Shown: piece after piece, positions 61,346-64,000 of the stretch
Numbering within the stretch: the stretch's first letter is position 1
Layout: every line of letters begins with the position of its first letter
NCBI RefSeq assembly: GCF_001625215.2
Contig: NC_030381.2
Location: 2,133,131 to 2,197,130 of the forward strand
Reading direction: 5' to 3'
Origin: Daucus carota subsp. sativus
Taxonomy: Eukaryota; Streptophyta; Magnoliopsida; Apiales; Apiaceae
DNA: 64,000 nt
The notes under the pieces: model-generated
Databases searched by the model: none
The model's input: the letters and a program-made list of their open reading frames with translations, nothing else
What the model was told of the DNA's origin: nothing
Program-made: the position numbers and the translations under genes

Positions 61346-63255
61346 TTTTGTCCTCATAGTATCAAAACCTTCTGGTTTTCCCATCATTCTGATATGTCGA
61401 AAATTGTGCACATTGCTAATGTCTAAATTATGATCATACAACATTATACTGTCCTGATTAGTTGGCTAATCTGGCTGCTGCACCCAAAGGACAATGCAGT
61501 TCTAGTAGATAGGAATATACTTCTATGATTGAAACTGCAGCCATTTTTGTGTGATATATGAATTTCTGGAAATTGTATAAAACCAATCAGAATATATTTT
61601 GTAGAAGAGTATTGTATGGATCTACATTATTGATCAAGATTGATATATGCTGTTGAATCACTTGCGAGACTTTAATTAGTCGAGCTCAAATCACTTATTT
61701 TTTGCTCTTGAAGAGGAAAAAAGTTCAAGTACTATACCAACGACCTCTTGATCCAATGATATCTCTCGCTCCTTTTAGAGGATATATCTTTTGATTTTGC
61801 ACCATTTCTTGTTCTTTCTGTTGACAAAATTTAGTTTTTTTTATTTCTCATCAAATTTATAACAGAATGTACAAACGATCAGAAAATTCGTTACGAATTA
61901 AGTGACACCGTAAAAAGATACATAATTTTAAAATAAGTTTAAATATTTAAATTATTTTGTTAATAATGGACACTCAACACACTCATATTGTTCGACATCT
62001 CGTAAAAAAAACGATAAATATTCTACATATCATAAATTTGCTTTCAAAATTTTGGCACCTTTTTTAACAGTTGTCTTAGGATTAAGCTCCAAACGGCTTG
62101 CCCATACCATTTTTTGTTTGCTGCAGACCAAAAACAACCACCCAATTAGCCACAAAATGACAAGCTTAATGGGCTAAATCATATGTTTGCCCACTCACCT
62201 AAGTCATTTAAATTAGATTTCATTTTTTAAGAGGTAGTACTAGTAGATAAGAATAAGAAAGATAGGCCCAATCAAATTTCATTGTTTCTTCCACAGTTTC
62301 TCTTGGACTCTTCCCATCTCATTTGATTGTGTGTTGGAATAGGATTTCTTGAAATTAAATATCATTATGTCAATGCCAGAAAAGTCAATAGTCAACATCA
62401 TAATGTTGCACCTATTCTCCTTTCCTTCTCTCACACCATTACCTCCAAATAACAACAAAACCATAAGACATCTGTGAACACAACATTTTCTTAAAAAAAT
62501 TAAATTATTATGATAAAGGCTAGCTATAAATTCAAAAGATATACTTTAAATAATGTGATTTAATTATATAAATATATATAATTCCAGACACATCCAATCA
62601 AAATTTATCATTAAGATTATTATGAATTTCAAAATTACACATACAATTATACAAGCATGCCATCAAATTTTAATTCCATTTTTAAATATTTTTTTTTAAT
62701 TTGATTAGTGAAGTAAAGCAGAAACATTACTTTTTACACAAAACAAAACAAGTAGAAGTCATCATACATTACACACACACACAAACACCTCTTTCCCAAA
62801 TTTCACCTTCTTTTCCTAACCATTTGATTTGATTCCTCCATTATTATCATTTTAAAAAATACCCATTTGATTGAACAGATGGAAAGCTAAGAACACCTAC
62901 ACAAATCCCATCATCTCTGTTTAATTATTTTTTTTTCTTTGTTATATACACTTGTTTGTATGTATATGAGACTTTAAAGCCACAAGACTCTTCTGCTGTT
63001 TTCTGGGTTTTTTAAATCTTGGGTCTGTTTGTTGTAGAATCTTTAGTTGAGTTCTTGCAGAAGGGGAGAAACTTTATCACTGTACTGTAATATGTTGCAA
63101 TAATATTGAAAAAAAATCAAGGTTTTAATAATTTTTTTAAAAAATTCAAGAAAATTTAGTCTTTTTGAGTTTTCACATTTTTTAGAAAAAAGATTGTATC
63201 TTTGTATTTTTGTTCAGTTGTTGAAGTTTCTTGTTTGATTAAGGAATTTAGAGAT
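61346..63255. other. Spacer between the VAP27 and GATA genes
   Basis: 3' UTR of the VAP27 gene to about 61650, AT-rich spacer, then from about 62960 the probable leader of the GATA gene. Short ORFs such as 62279-62464 are judged random. No transposon ends defined. Confidence 0.5.
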
Positions 63256-63295
63256 ATGGTGAAGCAAGGACCTTGCTGTCACTGTGGTGTTACAA
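63256..63295 (+). CDS. GATA transcription factor, GATA26/27 type (first exon only)
   Basis: ATG at 63256 opens MVKQGPCCHCGVT and stops at the donor ACAA|GTGAGC in phase 1. The sequence is the start of the plant GATA26/27-type zinc finger, in which CCHCGVT supplies the first CxxC pair and the next exon would continue STPLWR. A long T-rich leader precedes it. The following intron runs past 64000, so the rest of the finger and any C-terminal domain lie outside. Only 13 residues are visible, so the call relies on this conserved start. Confidence 0.65.
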
Positions 63296-64000
63296 GTGAG
63301 CTCTTATTAGTTTTTATTATTTTTCATTTGTAATTTTTGATTCTTGGTGATCAGTATTTATTTTGTTTGTTTGATTGATTTATACTTATGCTTCAAGTTA
63401 CCCAGATATTGGAATGATTTTGGGGGGTTTGTTATTGCTTGGACATTGTAAATTTGAAAGTAATTGTGTGATTATGTGCTTTCTGTTATTAATAATAGTG
63501 TTGTCATGCTATTGTGTGATGGGTGATTTTTGTTTCGAACATTTCGTTTTTGTCGCCTGTTCAGCGTTCTTACTGATTCTCTGTTGCATTCCATGCGTTT
63601 TTGGAAGAATTTAGGGATTTTCAGATGATTGTAGTTATGCTGATTACGATCTTATAATGTCAATCAATAAGAGAGTCTCCATTTTGTTTACCTATATTGT
63701 TTAATTAAGGAAATGGAGCATTTTGACTCTTGTACTCTATTAGAGTATTAGGCAAGTACATTGTGTTAATATGATGTCATTGCTTTCAAATGTTATCAGC
63801 ATTCATTATGTCATTGCTTTATTTTTCCTGTGAAGTTCAATTTTGTGTTTATGTGTATCAAATTGATAAATTGCGCTACTCTTGTTGTATCTTGCTTCGA
63901 GAAGTCTGCTAGTCCTGATTTCATGCAAGCTTTATTTGAATTTGCCTAGGCATAAGGATTCCTGCAGCTGGAGTGTTTGCTACAATTTGTTAATATTCTT
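63296..64000 (+). other. First intron of the GATA gene (incomplete)
   Basis: Starts GTGAGC; no acceptor followed by a finger-coding exon was found before the window ends. The open frame at 63375-63614 is intronic and shows nothing recognisable. Confidence 0.5.

Noticed and set aside
1-64000. CRISPR array, bacterial operon or viral genome
   Set aside because: No evenly spaced short repeats with unique spacers, and every supported gene is an intron-bearing or plant-family nuclear gene.

Overview
The window is nuclear DNA from a flowering plant. The evidence is AT-rich intergenic DNA, GT-AG introns, plant-only families (oleosin, DYW-type PPR, VAP27, EMBRYO SURROUNDING FACTOR 1-like peptides, arabinogalactan-type proteins, a plant GATA factor) and dense miniature transposons. 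The gene set and MITE load suggest a eudicot, perhaps an asterid such as Apiaceae; that is inference only. All exon models were made by hand from ORFs, splice signals and reading-phase bookkeeping, without transcripts.

Layout: (1) 1-376, minus: oleosin, cut by the window edge, with a seed-type RY motif upstream. (2) 990-4865, minus: unrecognised acidic protein with an internally duplicated exon pair. (3) About 5.7-13.0 kb, plus: AAMP-type WD40 protein in 11 coding exons, divergent from gene 2. (4) 13.0-18.7 kb: repeats, including a duplicated ~840-bp unit whose second copy carries two datable insertions. (5) 18719-20291, plus: class I phospholipase A1 broken by one extra A. (6) 20.3-28.9 kb: transposon-rich desert. 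(7) 28944-31972, plus: RGG-box mRNA-binding protein. (8) 33009-34964, plus: intronless DYW PPR protein. (9) 35290-37322, plus: small single-span membrane protein. (10) 37836-45681, minus: two ESF1-like cysteine-rich peptide genes on either side of an FAD monooxygenase. (11) 49383-51131, minus: two tandem GPI-anchored AGP-like genes, one with Met/Pro repeats. (12) 52505-56003, minus: glycerol-3-phosphate transporter. (13) 58422-61345, plus: VAP27-type ER protein; one intron holds a perfect 174-bp inverted repeat. (14) 63256 to the edge, plus: first exon of a GATA26/27-like factor.

The genes do not form a pathway and no operon-like system is present. The two local paralogue pairs (ESF1-like, AGP-like) are the only clear functional clusters. 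The most notable structures are the perfect 174-bp hairpin in the VAP27 intron with a 5-bp flanking repeat, the exon-pair duplication at 2403-4628, the one-base break in the phospholipase, the Met-rich AGP, and several transposon insertions whose ends and target duplications can be read to the base, including nested ones.
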